Shown here: positions 12,512 through 24,238 of the stretch, piece by piece
Layout: every line of letters begins with the position of its first letter
Position numbering within the stretch: position 1 is the first letter of the stretch
From: Spirogloea muscicola
Lineage: Eukaryota; Streptophyta; Zygnematophyceae; Spirogloeales; Spirogloeaceae
DNA length: 64,000 nt
Assembly: GCA_009602725.1 (NCBI GenBank)
Contig: WELB01000005.1
Coordinates: 831,323-895,322, forward strand
Reading direction: 5' to 3'
Made by a program: the position numbers and the translations under genes
The notes under the pieces: generated by a model
What the model saw: the letters and a program-made list of their open reading frames with translations, nothing else
Told to the model about the DNA's origin: nothing
Database searches by the model: none

Positions 12512-12899
12512 GGGTGCTCTCGTGGGGCTGGCGGCAATTGGGTGGGGAGACAATGCAGGCATTGCGGAGGCGCGCGAGACGGAGCCGCCTGCGGTGGTAG
12601 AGACAGCAGGGCAGAGCTCGCCGCGCTGTCCCCGACCGGCACTCCGGTGTTGTCCAGGGCGGCTTCAGCTCGAGGCGGCGCTGCCCCCGAGCTGGCGCGG
12701 GCCCGGCCGATCGGCTCCGCGGCCCGACTGGGAGCCCATGGTGGAGAATGTGGAGCCGGGGCCGCGAGCCCCCGCGGCCGGGCTCGATCGGGCGCCGCTT
12801 GAGCCGGCGGAGCGGGCGCTGATCAGGCGGGCCGAGGGCGGGGGGGCTGGTGGGGCTCACCGGGGGGTGCCGCGGCCGAGTCGGCGGCGGCGGGGCGGC

Positions 12900-13561
<662 letters not shown>

Positions 13562-16500
13562 AGGCCGTGCGGACGGCCGCCGCTGACGGCGCGGCAGCGA
13601 CGGGCCTGAGCGGGCAGCGTCGCCGGCGGCCGTGCCGGCGGAGGAGGTGGCCAGCCGCGGCGAGTTCGTGCGCTACAGCCCCAACGACTCGCTCGCGCTG
13701 GAGGCCGCCTTCAAGCAGGTCCTACGGCTGCGCCACCTCGACAAGAACCCTTACCCATGCCGCCAATGCTGCATCCCGGCGCCCAGGAGAAGCATGCGAG
13801 CTTGCGGGTGTTGCGTCTCGTGAGACGGTCCCAGCTGTGCCCCACGATGACCAGCGAGCGCTCTCTGGACGCCGCATGCGCTGCTCTCTAATGGCGTGCT
13901 CGCCTGCAATGGCTACGCATGGTGCTGACTGGCGGCGTCTCCCCTGCGCTGCGCGGCGTTTGATCGCAGAGCGAGGAGGAGCTTCTCGGCCTCTGGTGGA
14001 AGGAGTATGCCGAGCACAGCGAGGGCCCGGGCGTCCGCGGGTCCCCCGCCGGCGTCCCGGCGCTGCAGGACGGCCTGGCTAGCCCGGGCACGGTGCCGCG
14101 TTTCCGAGATGGACCGGTGATGGCAGCCGCAGCAGACGAGGATGACACGACTGGGGTGCCCGTGAAAGGCGGCCTGTATGAGGTGGCTGCTCTCTCCCTG
14201 CACAGAGCGACTGTGCTTGCCTCGCGAGACCTCTAGACTGCGACTACCATTTGATGCCTGATTGCTTGTCCTGGTCAGGTCCAGGTGCGTAGCAAGCCGC
14301 TTGTGTGACTGGATTCCTCATGCGCTGCAGTTGCCGTGCACACCCAGGTCAACCTCAGCAGCCGGCGGTGCAGTCCGGTATACTGGCAGGGCGAGGACCG
14401 CCGCGTGCTGCGGGGCCTTTGGTTTGCCATGAAAATGGGCGGCGAGTGGCTTCCGTTACGCGAGGACGTCGGGGAGCAGCTCGAGGCCGCGTACCGAAGC
14501 AAGGTCCTGCGCTGGCCATGTCGCCAGTGAGAGCTCGCTGTGGTGGATGCTATTCAAGAGATGCAGAAGGCAGAGTCTTGCTGCAGGCCGACTCTGATTG
14601 CACTTCCATGCATCCAATACAGGTGTGGTTGAAGCGAGCCTTCCAGCCCGACGGCCAGTACGCTGCACGGGTTGACATTGTCGGAGCATCGCCGGTAGGA
14701 CGATGACCACCTGCATAAGCTGTCACTCATATGTTGGGCTTGTGTTGCCCCGAATCTTGCCAGCAGATTGTGTGCTGAAACAGCATCTTAAGCAAGGCCT
14801 GAGCCAGCCCTGATTTCTGGGCGCAGGGCCTGCATGCGGTATTTACCGGCGAGGACACGACCTGGGATGCATGGCTCTGCTTGGCAGCCAGCAGCCTGGC
14901 GCGGATGCTCAAGCTGGGCCAAGGAGCCCGCCTCAGACTCAGGCGGGGTTTCGTCCAGCCCTCAGCATCTCAGGCGGCACAGGTGTGTCGGACCTTCTCT
15001 CGCTTTGCCTTTCGCTCTGGTGCGCAACCTGCTCATAAGAGAAAGAATCTTTGGGGGCTCTGTTTGAACGGTACAGATCTGCTCGGTGCTGTGGTCCTGA
15101 ATACTTGCAAGACCATGGAGGTAGTGTTACAGAAGCGGGATGTTTTGCTCTCACCAGGAGATTCCGCAGCAAAAGGCCGAAGAGGAGATGGACGACTACT
15201 GCTCGCAGGTGACCGGCTTTCACGCCCTTCTCAGCGATCTGTGCATTGCCCAGCCTGCACTCGTTGTGTCAAGCACCCGCAGCCAAGAGCTGCAGAGTCG
15301 CTTATTGTGGTCCACTCTTCAAGGCTTGTCAGTGGTTAGCCGTGCCGTGCGCTCTCAGCCTCGGCCACAGTGCAAGCGGCGGCTTGTTGGATGAACTCTC
15401 GGGCCGATCAGTAGGTATCACTCTCTCTGGCTGGTGTTGCAGGTGAAGGTGGGCCATGTGGTGCTGATGGTCCACGGCATCGGTCAGCGCATGGAGAAGG
15501 CCAACCTGGTGGACGACGTGACTTTGTTCCGCCGCACAGTCGCAGCCATGTCAGAGCAGCACCTTACGCCTTACCAGCGCGCCCGCCAGCGCATCCTATT
15601 CATCCCCTGTCAGGTACCATGCATACCACTCAAGGTTCTCTTTGCAATTGCTTGACGAATGATATAGAAGGAAGGCAGGCTGGATCTGATTGGCAGCTGC
15701 AATGTGACATTCTCCCCAGTGGAGGCGTAATCTCAAGTTGGGAGGTGAGTCCTCCACGGAGGATATCACCTTGGAGGGGTTGAAAGCTCTCCGGAAGACC
15801 ATCAGTGCGACCGTACATGATGTGCTTTACTACATGAGCCCTGCCTACTGTCAATTCATCATTGACTCTGTGAGTGACAATGTTGAGCAACTAGCTGCAG
15901 ACTTTCTGCATACTTCAAACTTCTCGGCGTTGATGGGATGAGGTCAAACGAGGTCTTAAAGAAGCAGGCAAGCATCCAGCATGTCTTGCTGATTTGACTC
16001 TAGAGCATCTGGTGGGCAGGTCACGTCTGCTCTGAATCGCCAGTACGCCAAATTCATGAAGCGTAATCCTGACTTCTCAGGCAAGGTATGCAACCAATTG
16101 TAGGAGCTGCCCGAGCATGTATTGGTTGTTGTGGCTGCTCATGCATGAGCCATGCAGTTGGGTATTGGAAGCAAAAGGAGCATTCACATCCCTGACACGA
16201 TAACGTGTGATTGGCAGGTTTCTCTTTATGGCCATTCACTTGGCAGTGTTCTCGTCTACGACATTCTTTGCCATCAGGAGATCCCGCAGAGCCTTTACCC
16301 GCTGGAGCGTGGTCTTTCAGCTGCCCTTTCTGGCAGGTGGTCGGCGGCAGCCAAGAGCTTAGACCCTGGTGGCGCAAGCATGCTGACACATGTCGAGAAG
16401 GATAGGGAGGTCAATGGTGGTGCTGGGAGCACTTCTGCAGGGCACCTTGGGAATGCGAGGTCCAATCAAAGTTGTACTTGCCACAACAGTGAGGGAAGAC

Positions 16501-19500
16501 ATGGCCATAAAGAACATCTTTCAGTTGCAGCACTCAAAGCAGAGGTATGATGATATGCCGAATGCACATTGTAACAGATCCTGGTTTGACTGACACGGAT
16601 GTGCCCCTGTACCTTAGTCAACATGCCCACTTGACGCACTTCTGCTGTAAGTCAACGGTCAATCATCAGGTTCACTTAAAAGTAGGGCATTTGCGACCTC
16701 CTCGGGGCTGCCACAGCTGAGTGAATCTTGCAAGTCCTCGCAGATTGCAGCCCTTCAGGCCAGATTGTGGCAGGTGGAAGTGGCAGAGGTGAGGCATGAG
16801 CACAAGGACCACTGCAGCACAGCGCGGCTCGCAGATCATGAAACGTCCACGATGGAAGTCAATCATCTGCAGGAGGATGCCTCTAGTCCATCTCGAGACA
16901 ATCAGCAGGCACATGCAACCCCATTAACTCGGGAGATACCTGATAGCATTGTGGAGAACCATCTAGATGGAGAGCGAGGCCAGGAATCACGGATGGACGA
17001 ATGCAAAGGGCATTTAGAGGCAGCGGGAGTTGCTGAGCCAGGCAGCAGGTTGAATGACAGAGTGACAACTGCTCAGGGGGAGGGGACCATGCAACATGAG
17101 ACAGTGGACCTCGCTCGAGCAACACCAGTCAATGAATTCTCGTCACCACGTGAGCAGCAGGGTATTGAAGATTGTGATGATCATACACCCTTAGCGGGTG
17201 GAAGTCATTGTCCAGAGTCCAGCAACCATCAAGGACCGACTGTAGTCGCTGATGCTTCCACAGCTCTGCCCAGGGAATCTGAGGAGTCCACAGACCCTAT
17301 ACCCACAAGGCAGCAGCTCTCAGGTGCAGATGAGCCATTGAAAGAAGCTGGCTTACCTGAGCATCCCAGAGCTCAACTTGATGGAAGTGCTGAACAAGGC
17401 AGGGGAGCAGCATCTCCTGACACCATCGAAGAGGGATCTGGAAGGCATGCAAAACAGGATCAGGACTCTGGCGTTGCTGCATTGCACGAGACGAGTGGTG
17501 GAGCAGGGGACAAAGATGGAGGAATGCATGTCAAGTGGGATCCGGAGCAGAATAAAGCTGAGCCACCGAGGCACCCAGAGGCTGATGACAGACCTGCAGA
17601 AACTGTGGGCAGTGGCAGCCGGCACAGCAAGGGCAGGAAGCGAGCCCGGAGGCAGCACGCACCCCGCATCGCTTACAACAAGCTGGACTTCAAGGTCGGT
17701 TCTGCGATAGCTTGCTCAACATGCCTGGTGTTATAAATCAGCGCGTGATGACTTATATTGATTTGAGAGCCCAAGAGACTAACATAGATCTAGCCGTCTG
17801 ACCACTGCAACTTTGCTTGCTGCGCAGGTTGATACTTTCTTTGCAGTCGGATCACCCCTGGGCCTATTCCTCGCCCTCCGCAACATCCGCTTGGGCACTG
17901 GTATGTAAGCTTACCACTTTGCATTGTATTGCACTTCTCCTTTTCATTAGAAGCTGTGTCCCAGCATGTGACGCTTGTGTCAGAACGTCCTCAGTGGTGA
18001 AAGCCTAGCAAGCAGTCAGTCCATGTTGTGGGCAACAATTGGAATTGGTATGCAGTTCTCACCAACAAGTCTTCTTAGTGGATTGTCAGGCGAAGGCCCA
18101 GAGTGGTGGCAGCAGGAGGGCATTCAGGAGGAGCTCCCGGCATGCCGCCAGCTCCTGAACATCTTCCACCCTTATGACCCAGTTGCTTGCAGGTCAGCAA
18201 AGGGGGCCTGCACTGCTCGGTTTGTGGACACCATCATGCTTCTGTCTAGCATGGAGCCTTCAGCTGACTCTCATTGCTTCCGGTTCGAAGGGCGAGGAAG
18301 CATAGCTGCTGTTGCCATGAAGTTAGCAACACAAGTCCTACCTGTTTAATCACTTGTATGGTACAACCTCTTTGGTGAAACAAACTCGCTTCCAGAATTG
18401 CAGGATAGAGCCGCTCATATCAAGGGACTACACAGAGAAGCAGCCAGTCCTGGTGGCTTACCACCGTGGAGGCAAGCGTCTGCATATTAGCGCTCAGGTA
18501 TGGTTGTCACAGCTGCGCTCCTGCAAAGCACGCAATTCGAAGCAATGATGGCGCTTCACAGCACTGACATGATTGCTGGCAACAAATGCAGGAGTTCAGC
18601 GCAGGCGTGGCTGCAAGGTCCAAGGCTATGCAAGATTCGGTGTGGGGATCCTTTGCATCCGTTCAGGTCTGCAGGTTCTTGTGGCCTTCGGCAAGGCTAT
18701 CCTGCGATGCCTCATGGAAGTTGATATACAGATGACCAATACAAATGACATTTGTGGGGGCAGGGGTTCGTGCTCACACCGTCAGCCTCTGTGGGAATGC
18801 AGACCACCCTCGCTGGGGCATTTGCAGGCAAGAAAGAGAGCCTAAAGGAAGGTACAGTTGCTAACGTGGTTGCTGTGAGCGTGATGCAAGGTGTCATGAG
18901 CACTGCATAACTGTTCTTGCGATTTGTAGGCAACGAGCTTGTAGAGTATTAACATGTGCCTGCTTTGCAATGGGTGCTCGGCGGCTCTTTACTCTAGAAG
19001 CCTCCATCGATCCGGCCAAATTCATTATGGATGATTATGCTGCCCGGGTCATGGAGCGACTAACTGGCAGTCCTGATGGTCGCATCGACCATGTGCTGCA
19101 GGCAATCAGCCCTTCTCTAAGTCTCCTTGCATGTAGAAGCTATTGTCTTACACCTGTGCAGGTCCCTGCTGGTGCACTGCGCACTGTTCATGTAAAGATT
19201 TTGGGAGCAGATGTCTCAGTTGCAAGCTTCTCGATGTTGAGGTTGTGCTGACATGTGCATGTCTGTCTTTGCTCGTGGCAGGATGCCACGTTTGAGCACC
19301 AGTACATGGCTGCGTTGAGATCACATACGTGAGGAAGACTACCTTCACTACTTGCGCATGAGAGGCTCTTTCGCTTGCTGTCGGGGTTGTGACAAGCAAA
19401 GGCTCTTGCGCTTGTGAAGAAGCTGACATGCTGATTGATGTGTTGCAGGTCGTACTGGGGGGACGCAGACACAGTGCTCTTCATTGTGCGCCACCTATTT

Positions 19501-20043
19501 CGCGAGATCCCAGCAGCGCCGCTAACCGAGACCTTGCTGGAGGCTCCGCCGCTGAGGGCGGCCACAGCAAGCGGCGATGCTGGAGTTGTTCCTGAGGATT
19601 TGGTAGGCGGGCAGAGGGCTGCTGCTGTGGTGGGCAGTGGGGAAATGTCGTCCTCAGGCAGTGATGAGGACCTACCTCTGACATTCAGGACTATGGAGCA
19701 GGCAGTGGCTCTACTGAGTTCCGGCTGTAGCCCTCAGATGTGAATTGTGCCAAAGAGGCTGTCCATATAGCAAGTCAGGAATGGCACCCTTACGGCCATG
19801 CCCTCCCCCCTGCCACAGGAATGTCGAGCTGCCATGGCTGGCCTGCTCAGAAGGGCCTCTGTCATGCATATGGAGTTGGCCCCCACGTGAGTGTATGTCC
19901 GATGAGCTTAGATTGCCTGTGTGAAATTCCAAGTGACCAGACTGTGATTTCAGGCTGCAAGACTGCTGAACAAAAATACGAGGGCAAATTCCCTCGCAAC
20001 GATCAACACATTGATAGAGTTGCAGACAGCCTGCAAGACTTGA
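13562..20043 (+). CDS. DDHD-domain phospholipase, SGR2/PA-PLA1 type (5' end in gap)
   Basis: Intracellular phospholipase A1 family; the plant member SGR2 acts at vacuolar and endomembranes. Exons: to 13718 (FVRYSPNDSLALEAAF), 13970-14182 (ELLGLWWKEY, ending GGLYE), 14348-14503 (CSPVYWQGEDRRVLRG), 14623-14694, 14827-14982 (GLHAVFTGEDTTWDAWL), 15158-15208 (EEEMDDYCSQ), 15443-15613 (HVVLMVHGIGQ), 15720-15869, 16020-16085, 16218-16544 (SLYGHSLGSVLVYD, catalytic Ser in GHSLGS), 16744-17694, 17828-17900 (FFAVGSPLGLFLALR), 18090-18192 (NIFHPYDPVA), 18404-18497 (IEPLI), 18591-18667, then about 18970-19120 (GRIDHVLQ), about 19283-19330, 19450-19700 (SYWGDADTVLFIVRHLF), with the last exon ending at 20043. 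About 400 residues of acidic, low-complexity sequence separate GHSLGS from the DDHD domain. Minor exons near 18.8 and 19.8 kb are tentative. The start is lost in the gap. Confidence 0.88.
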
Positions 20044-20790
20044 AAATAGGTTCTTGGAATTGAGTTGGCTAGCCTAAGCATGGTGGCTTTCACCCCAACC
20101 CCTGATGGAAAGGAAGGCAGGTAGTTGATATCGTTGGCCTCGACCTGCTTCTCAGAAGACAAGCATGGCAAGGCGTGGTGTTGCTTTACACATACACTGC
20201 AAGCTACTCAGGGAACCAGTTTCCTCAGCCTCAGATTGCTTCGTCATGGTCAGAAGCTGCAAGCACTCTAAGGGCCAAGTCATGCAAGTGCGAAGTCAAG
20301 ACCCAACCAATGTCCACCCTCAGTACGACATGTGCACAATGCTTGCTGATAGAAACCTCCTGACCACAGAGGATTCTGAAAGTGTCGTGCACCCCAGTTG
20401 ATACAGTGGACGGCCCTGAACACAACCCGTCAGATTGCACAACCAACTGCGAAATTGGATGTCACAGCCGTGAGCGAGCAAGCATGAGCGAGGCTGCAAC
20501 CGGGAGTGGCCATCCGCTTGGAGGGTGCCTGGGAAAGAGCGGCGGAGAAGGGAGAGCGGGGGAGGAGGGGAGAGTGTGTGTGGCGAGTGACGGAGGGCCG
20601 GAGCAGCCGAATGGACAACAGCTTCTGAAGTAAGGGGAAGCAGCTCGTCCAAGGGGGCGGAGGCTATGAGAAGAAAGTGGGGCTTTCAAGGGGGCGAGGG
20701 CTGTGAAATCGAAAACCACCTCATGAAATGGACAAGGCTCAAAGGGCCAGAAGGTGCTGAAAACACACAGCTAATGCAAGTGGCTACAGG
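20044..20790. other. intergenic with unsupported open frames
   Basis: Follows the phospholipase stop. A plus-strand stretch at about 20105-20370 reads as plausible protein (DIVGLDLLLRRQAWQG) but has no clear start, domain or splice partner, and the minus strand is open over 20320-20652. I do not call a gene. The first retroposon tail begins at about 20795. Confidence 0.4.
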
Positions 20791-20794
20791 GAAT

Positions 20795-21610
20795 GGGAAG
20801 TCAGTAACCCCTAGTCAGCAGCTGCAAGTTGGAATGACTAGCAGCTGGAAAGGGTCATCCAGAAGCAGCAGCGCAAGCGCGGCCTGCTCCCAAGTGCACT
20901 GCATGAGCCTGGGACGATGGAATGAGAAGTGCGCGACCATAGAGAGAGGGGCTGGCAAAGCCAGCCTAAAAAAGAATGGACAATGTCCAAAGCCAAAGAA
21001 AGAGGAGCCGGAAAAAGGACTACACTACAAGACACTGCAGAACACATAGACGATGCAGAGGAATGCTCAGTACCCACGAGTGAGCAACATCAGGTCTGAG
21101 TAGCTCGCTGCAGGGAAAGAGGCACTCCGCCGAGACCCAGAGGCGGCGGCCATAGCACGGCCTGCTCGCGTGTGGACGGCGTGGGCAAGGGAGCGTTGAA
21201 GCGATACGGCCAGGCGCATGCGGAAGACTTGTGCGAGCGAACCGGCGGCGTTGAAGCCGGGCATCGCCCCTGGCAGACCCGGCCGCCGGTCAATGGCCTG
21301 GCGGGCAGCCCGCTGAATGAGATCCAGCCAGCGGCTGCCGAAAGCCCCGTGTACATCCATCGCCAGGGCCGCGAAATCATCCCCCACCGGGTGATCAGCA
21401 TATCTTCGCTCCTTGCCCCGGGCCGCCTGGCCGACCGCGTGCCCTGCAAACGACGCCGATCTGGTGGAATGAGACGGAGAATTGCATGCACGCATGTGCA
21501 TCACCTCTGGGCAAGCGACCCGGCGGCACTTGGACCCGGGCTGCCCACCTTTCCTGCGGTCCCTGACGACAAAAAGCCAGCCCACAGAAGGATGAACAAT
21601 GTCCAATCGT
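20795..21610 (-). mobile_element. two LINE-like retroposon fragments, minus strand
   Basis: At about 21067-21490 the minus strand codes AMDVHGAFGSRWLDLI, FNAAGSLAQVFRM and the terminal SYSDLMLLTRGY with stop at 21067. Its 3' module lies at about 20925-21065, with the hairpin GGCTGGCTTTGCCAGCC at about 20949-20965 on the minus strand. A second, more diverged tail (SHSNLQLLTRGY, stop) follows at about 20795-20850. The larger copy is very similar to the one at 270-1060, so insertion of one or both was probably recent on the scale of this family. Both lack the 5' part. Confidence 0.72.
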
Positions 21611-21639
21611 GCGAGGCGGTGGCTGTAAAGCAGGCCTCT

Positions 21640-22480
21640 CTACAGGCCCCGCAGTCGCTGCTTAGCTCGTACTTTGGCCCCTTCGAACCTTGTCAATTCT
21701 TCTCGGGCTGGCTTCTCACAGCCCTTGGCCCCATTGGGAGAGCCACTTCTTCTGTAAAGCGCCACCCCAAGCTCAAGAAGAGCGCAGCTTTTTCTTGATC
21801 TTTCCTTGTGGGGCCCCCTTTGGATGAGCTGGCCTCTTTTCACCTTTCTTTCACAGGCCAGTGATGAGGGGCGGGGAAGTCAGCCTACACAGCCGAGAGA
21901 CGGCCCACGAGGAACGGGGGAGACGAAGGCGGGCGGGGCTGCCGGGGGGCGGCGTGGCGCGGGGCGGGAGCGCGCTGCCACGCGGCGCCCGCGCGCCGCC
22001 CCGGCGGCGCCGCCAGATGCTCCGCGCCGCCGGGAGGGGAGTTGCTCGGGGAGGGGAGGGCGCTTTCTGGGGCTCTGGCGGCGGCCTCCGGCTTCCGTCA
22101 GGGCGACGTCTTTCCGCCTGCTAGCTACTCAGATTTGCATCTACTGACGAGAGGTTACTGAGAGTTCGCTTACTGCTGTCTCAGTCCTTAGCACTCCGAC
22201 TCCTTCAGACCTTGTCCATTCTTTTGGGCTGGCCTCTCCCAGCCACCCAGTCGCTGCTTAGCTCGTAGTTTGGCCCCTTCGAACCTTGTCAATTCTTTTC
22301 GGGCTGGCTTCTCACAGCCCTTGCCCACATTGGGAGAGCCACTTCTTCCCAGCCACCAGTTAATCTGGCCGCGCTTGCTTTCTTGCTTGCCTTCGGAAGA
22401 AAGGGCTCGCCCATTGAGGATAGGGGCTGGAAAAAGCCAGCCCAAAAAGAATGAACAAGAGCCTTTCCCCGGCTCCCCGG
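21640..22480 (+). mobile_element. LINE-like retroposon fragment with several 3' hairpin modules
   Basis: A hairpin module (GGGCTGGCTTCTCACAGCCC) lies at about 21705-21725. At about 22080-22160 another tail codes ASGFRQGDVFPPASYSDLHL, then LTRGY and a stop. It is followed by three hairpin units: about 22215-22245 (GGGCTGGCCTCTCCCAGCC), about 22300-22345 (subtype with CACAGCCC, then CATTGGGAGAGCC), and about 22395-22460 in reverse orientation. The GC-rich stretch 21900-22080 between them is open in several frames and may be the degraded upstream part of the ORF or unrelated DNA. Confidence 0.6.
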
Positions 22481-22559
22481 CTCCCCACCCCAGCCTACCT
22501 GGCCTTCTACTGCCGCTATTCTATGCATCAAGTGCATTGCGCGGTAGTTGTGGCTTCAG

Positions 22560-22735
22560 GCCCCTCCGTCATTTGGCCCCTTCGACCCTTCTGTCAATGC
22601 TTTCCGGGCTGGCTCCTTGCCCGCCACTGGGAGAGCCGCTTCTCTCCATAAGGGGCCTTGGTGGCCAAGTCACGAGAACAAGCACATCGACACACATGCC
22701 AACCCCTGCTGCTAAGTGAGATAAGGACGCTTCCA
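22560..22735. repeat. degenerate retroposon 3' module next to chlorophyllase
   Basis: Contains TTTCCGGGCTGGCTCCTTGC and GGGAGAGCCGCTTCTCTCC of the hairpin module. It is followed by a 70-base segment (GGGGCCTTGGTGGCCAAGT to CCCCTGCTGCTAAG, 22653-22722) that recurs at about 25020-25095. It ends about 65 bases upstream of the chlorophyllase start. Confidence 0.5.
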
Positions 22736-22799
22736 GTACTGCCGAGCTGACCCTCTTGGTGCCAGCAGCCCCATCCCCGGCCCCTCCACCACGGCCGCC

Positions 22800-24238
22800 A
22801 TGGCCGCCCCCCGCGCCGCCGCGCCCCCCGCGCCGCTCCTCCTCCTCGCCCTCCTCCTCCTCGCCCCCGCGCTGGCGCCGCTGCCGGGTGCCGCCGCCGC
22901 CTCCGCCGCCGCCCGCCGCCCGCGGCGCAGCAACGACACGTTCTCCGAAGGCCCCCACAGCGTGGAGGTGTTCCGCATCCCCGCCGCGCCGCCCGACGGC
23001 TCGTCCGCGCTGCCGCCCAAGCCGCTGCTGGTGGCCGCGCCCACGGAGCGCGGCGACTACGCCGTCGTCCTCTTCTTCCACGGCTACGTGCTGGAGGACC
23101 GGTTCTACGCCGCCTCCGCCGCCGCCCGCCGCCCGCGGCGCAGCAACGACACGTTCTCGGCCGGGCCGCACGGCGTGGAGGTGTTCCGCATCCCCGCCGC
23201 GCCGCCCAACGGCTCGTCCGCGCTGCCGCCCAAGCCGCTGCTGGTGGCCGCGCCCACGGAGCGCGGCGACTACGCCGTCGTCCTCTTCTTCCACGGCTAC
23301 GTGCTGGAGAACCGGTTCTACACCTCCATCCTCCGCCACCTCGCCTCCTACGGCTACATTGCCGTCGCGCCCCAGGTGTGCCCCCTCTCGCCTCTCTTGG
23401 CCCTCCTCTGTCGCTCTCTCTCTCTTCTTGGGCGCCCAGTTGGAGCTCGCTTTGCAGGCGGCTCTGACGTCTTACACCCACAAACGGTTGCCACGCCCAG
23501 ATGTACGACACGGCGGCCTGGGTGCCCACGAGCAGCACCGACGCGTACGAGGAGATCGCAGACGCCGCGGACGTGCTCGAGTGGCTGGACGACGGCCTGG
23601 ACTTCGCGCTGCCCGCCAGCCTGGACGGCGTGCGCCCCGACCTGGGCCTCGTGGCGGTCGCCGGCCACAGCCGTGGCGGCAAGGTCGCATTTGCGCTCGC
23701 CCGCAACAGCTCCGATTTCTCGCAGCGCCTCTCCGCCGTCGCCGGGCTCGACCCCCTCGACGGCCTCCCCTCCTACTTCGGCGACGACGGCACGCCCACC
23801 AAGCCGCCGGTACTGCGCGCCCACAACCACTCGTTCGAGTTCGACTTCCCGGCGCTGGTCGTGGGCACCGGCCTCGGCCCGGCGCGCAAGGGCGGCCTCC
23901 TGCCGCCCTGCGCGCCCGCCAACATCGGCCACGAGTGGTTCTTCGCCGACTCGCGCTCGCCCGCCTACCACTTTGTCGCGCCCGAGTTTGGCCATGTGGA
24001 CTTTTTGGACGACGAGGCGTCCACGCTCGCTACCTGGGGCTGCGCCACGGGCATCGCCCGCTCCCCTCTCCGCAACTTCTCTGCCGGGGTGCTCGTCTCC
24101 TTCCTGCGCAAGGCCCTCTACGGCGATAGCCTTGCCCTCCTCGATGTGGTCAGGCACCCACGCAAGGCACCCATCAATGTGACCAGCGAGACCTATGTCC
24201 GCCACTCGGACGACGACTGGAGGCTGGCCAGCCAGTAG
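22800..24238 (+). CDS. CLH: chlorophyllase-like hydrolase with an internal 71-residue duplication
   Basis: Chlorophyllase removes phytol from chlorophyll. Two exons, 22800-23375 and 23501-24238, join in phase 0 to give 437 residues. Residues 1-33 form a hydrophobic signal-like leader (LLLLALLLLAPALAPLPGA) pointing to secretory or envelope targeting. The alpha/beta-hydrolase core shows GHSRGG (nucleophile Ser about 249), LDPLDG (Asp about 276 or 279) and PEFGHVDFLDD (His about 357), the chlorophyllase signature with its characteristic SRGG. The oxyanion region LFFHGYVLENRFYTSILRHL precedes APQ at the intron. Residues 34-104 are repeated almost exactly as 105-175, so LFFHGYVL occurs twice; ordinary family members have one copy and are about 300-350 residues long. 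The ATG at 22800 is in good context (GCCGCCATGG). The neighbour LARP1 is convergent. Confidence 0.87.
22899..23324 (+). repeat. 213-base in-frame tandem duplication inside chlorophyllase
   Basis: Units 22899-23111 and 23112-23324 are nearly identical over 213 bases, that is 71 codons. The few differences change SEGPHS to SAGPHG, PDG to PNG, EDRFYA to ENRFYT, and little else. The duplication keeps the frame. The second unit flows into the normal downstream sequence; the first flows into the second. Confidence 0.9.
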
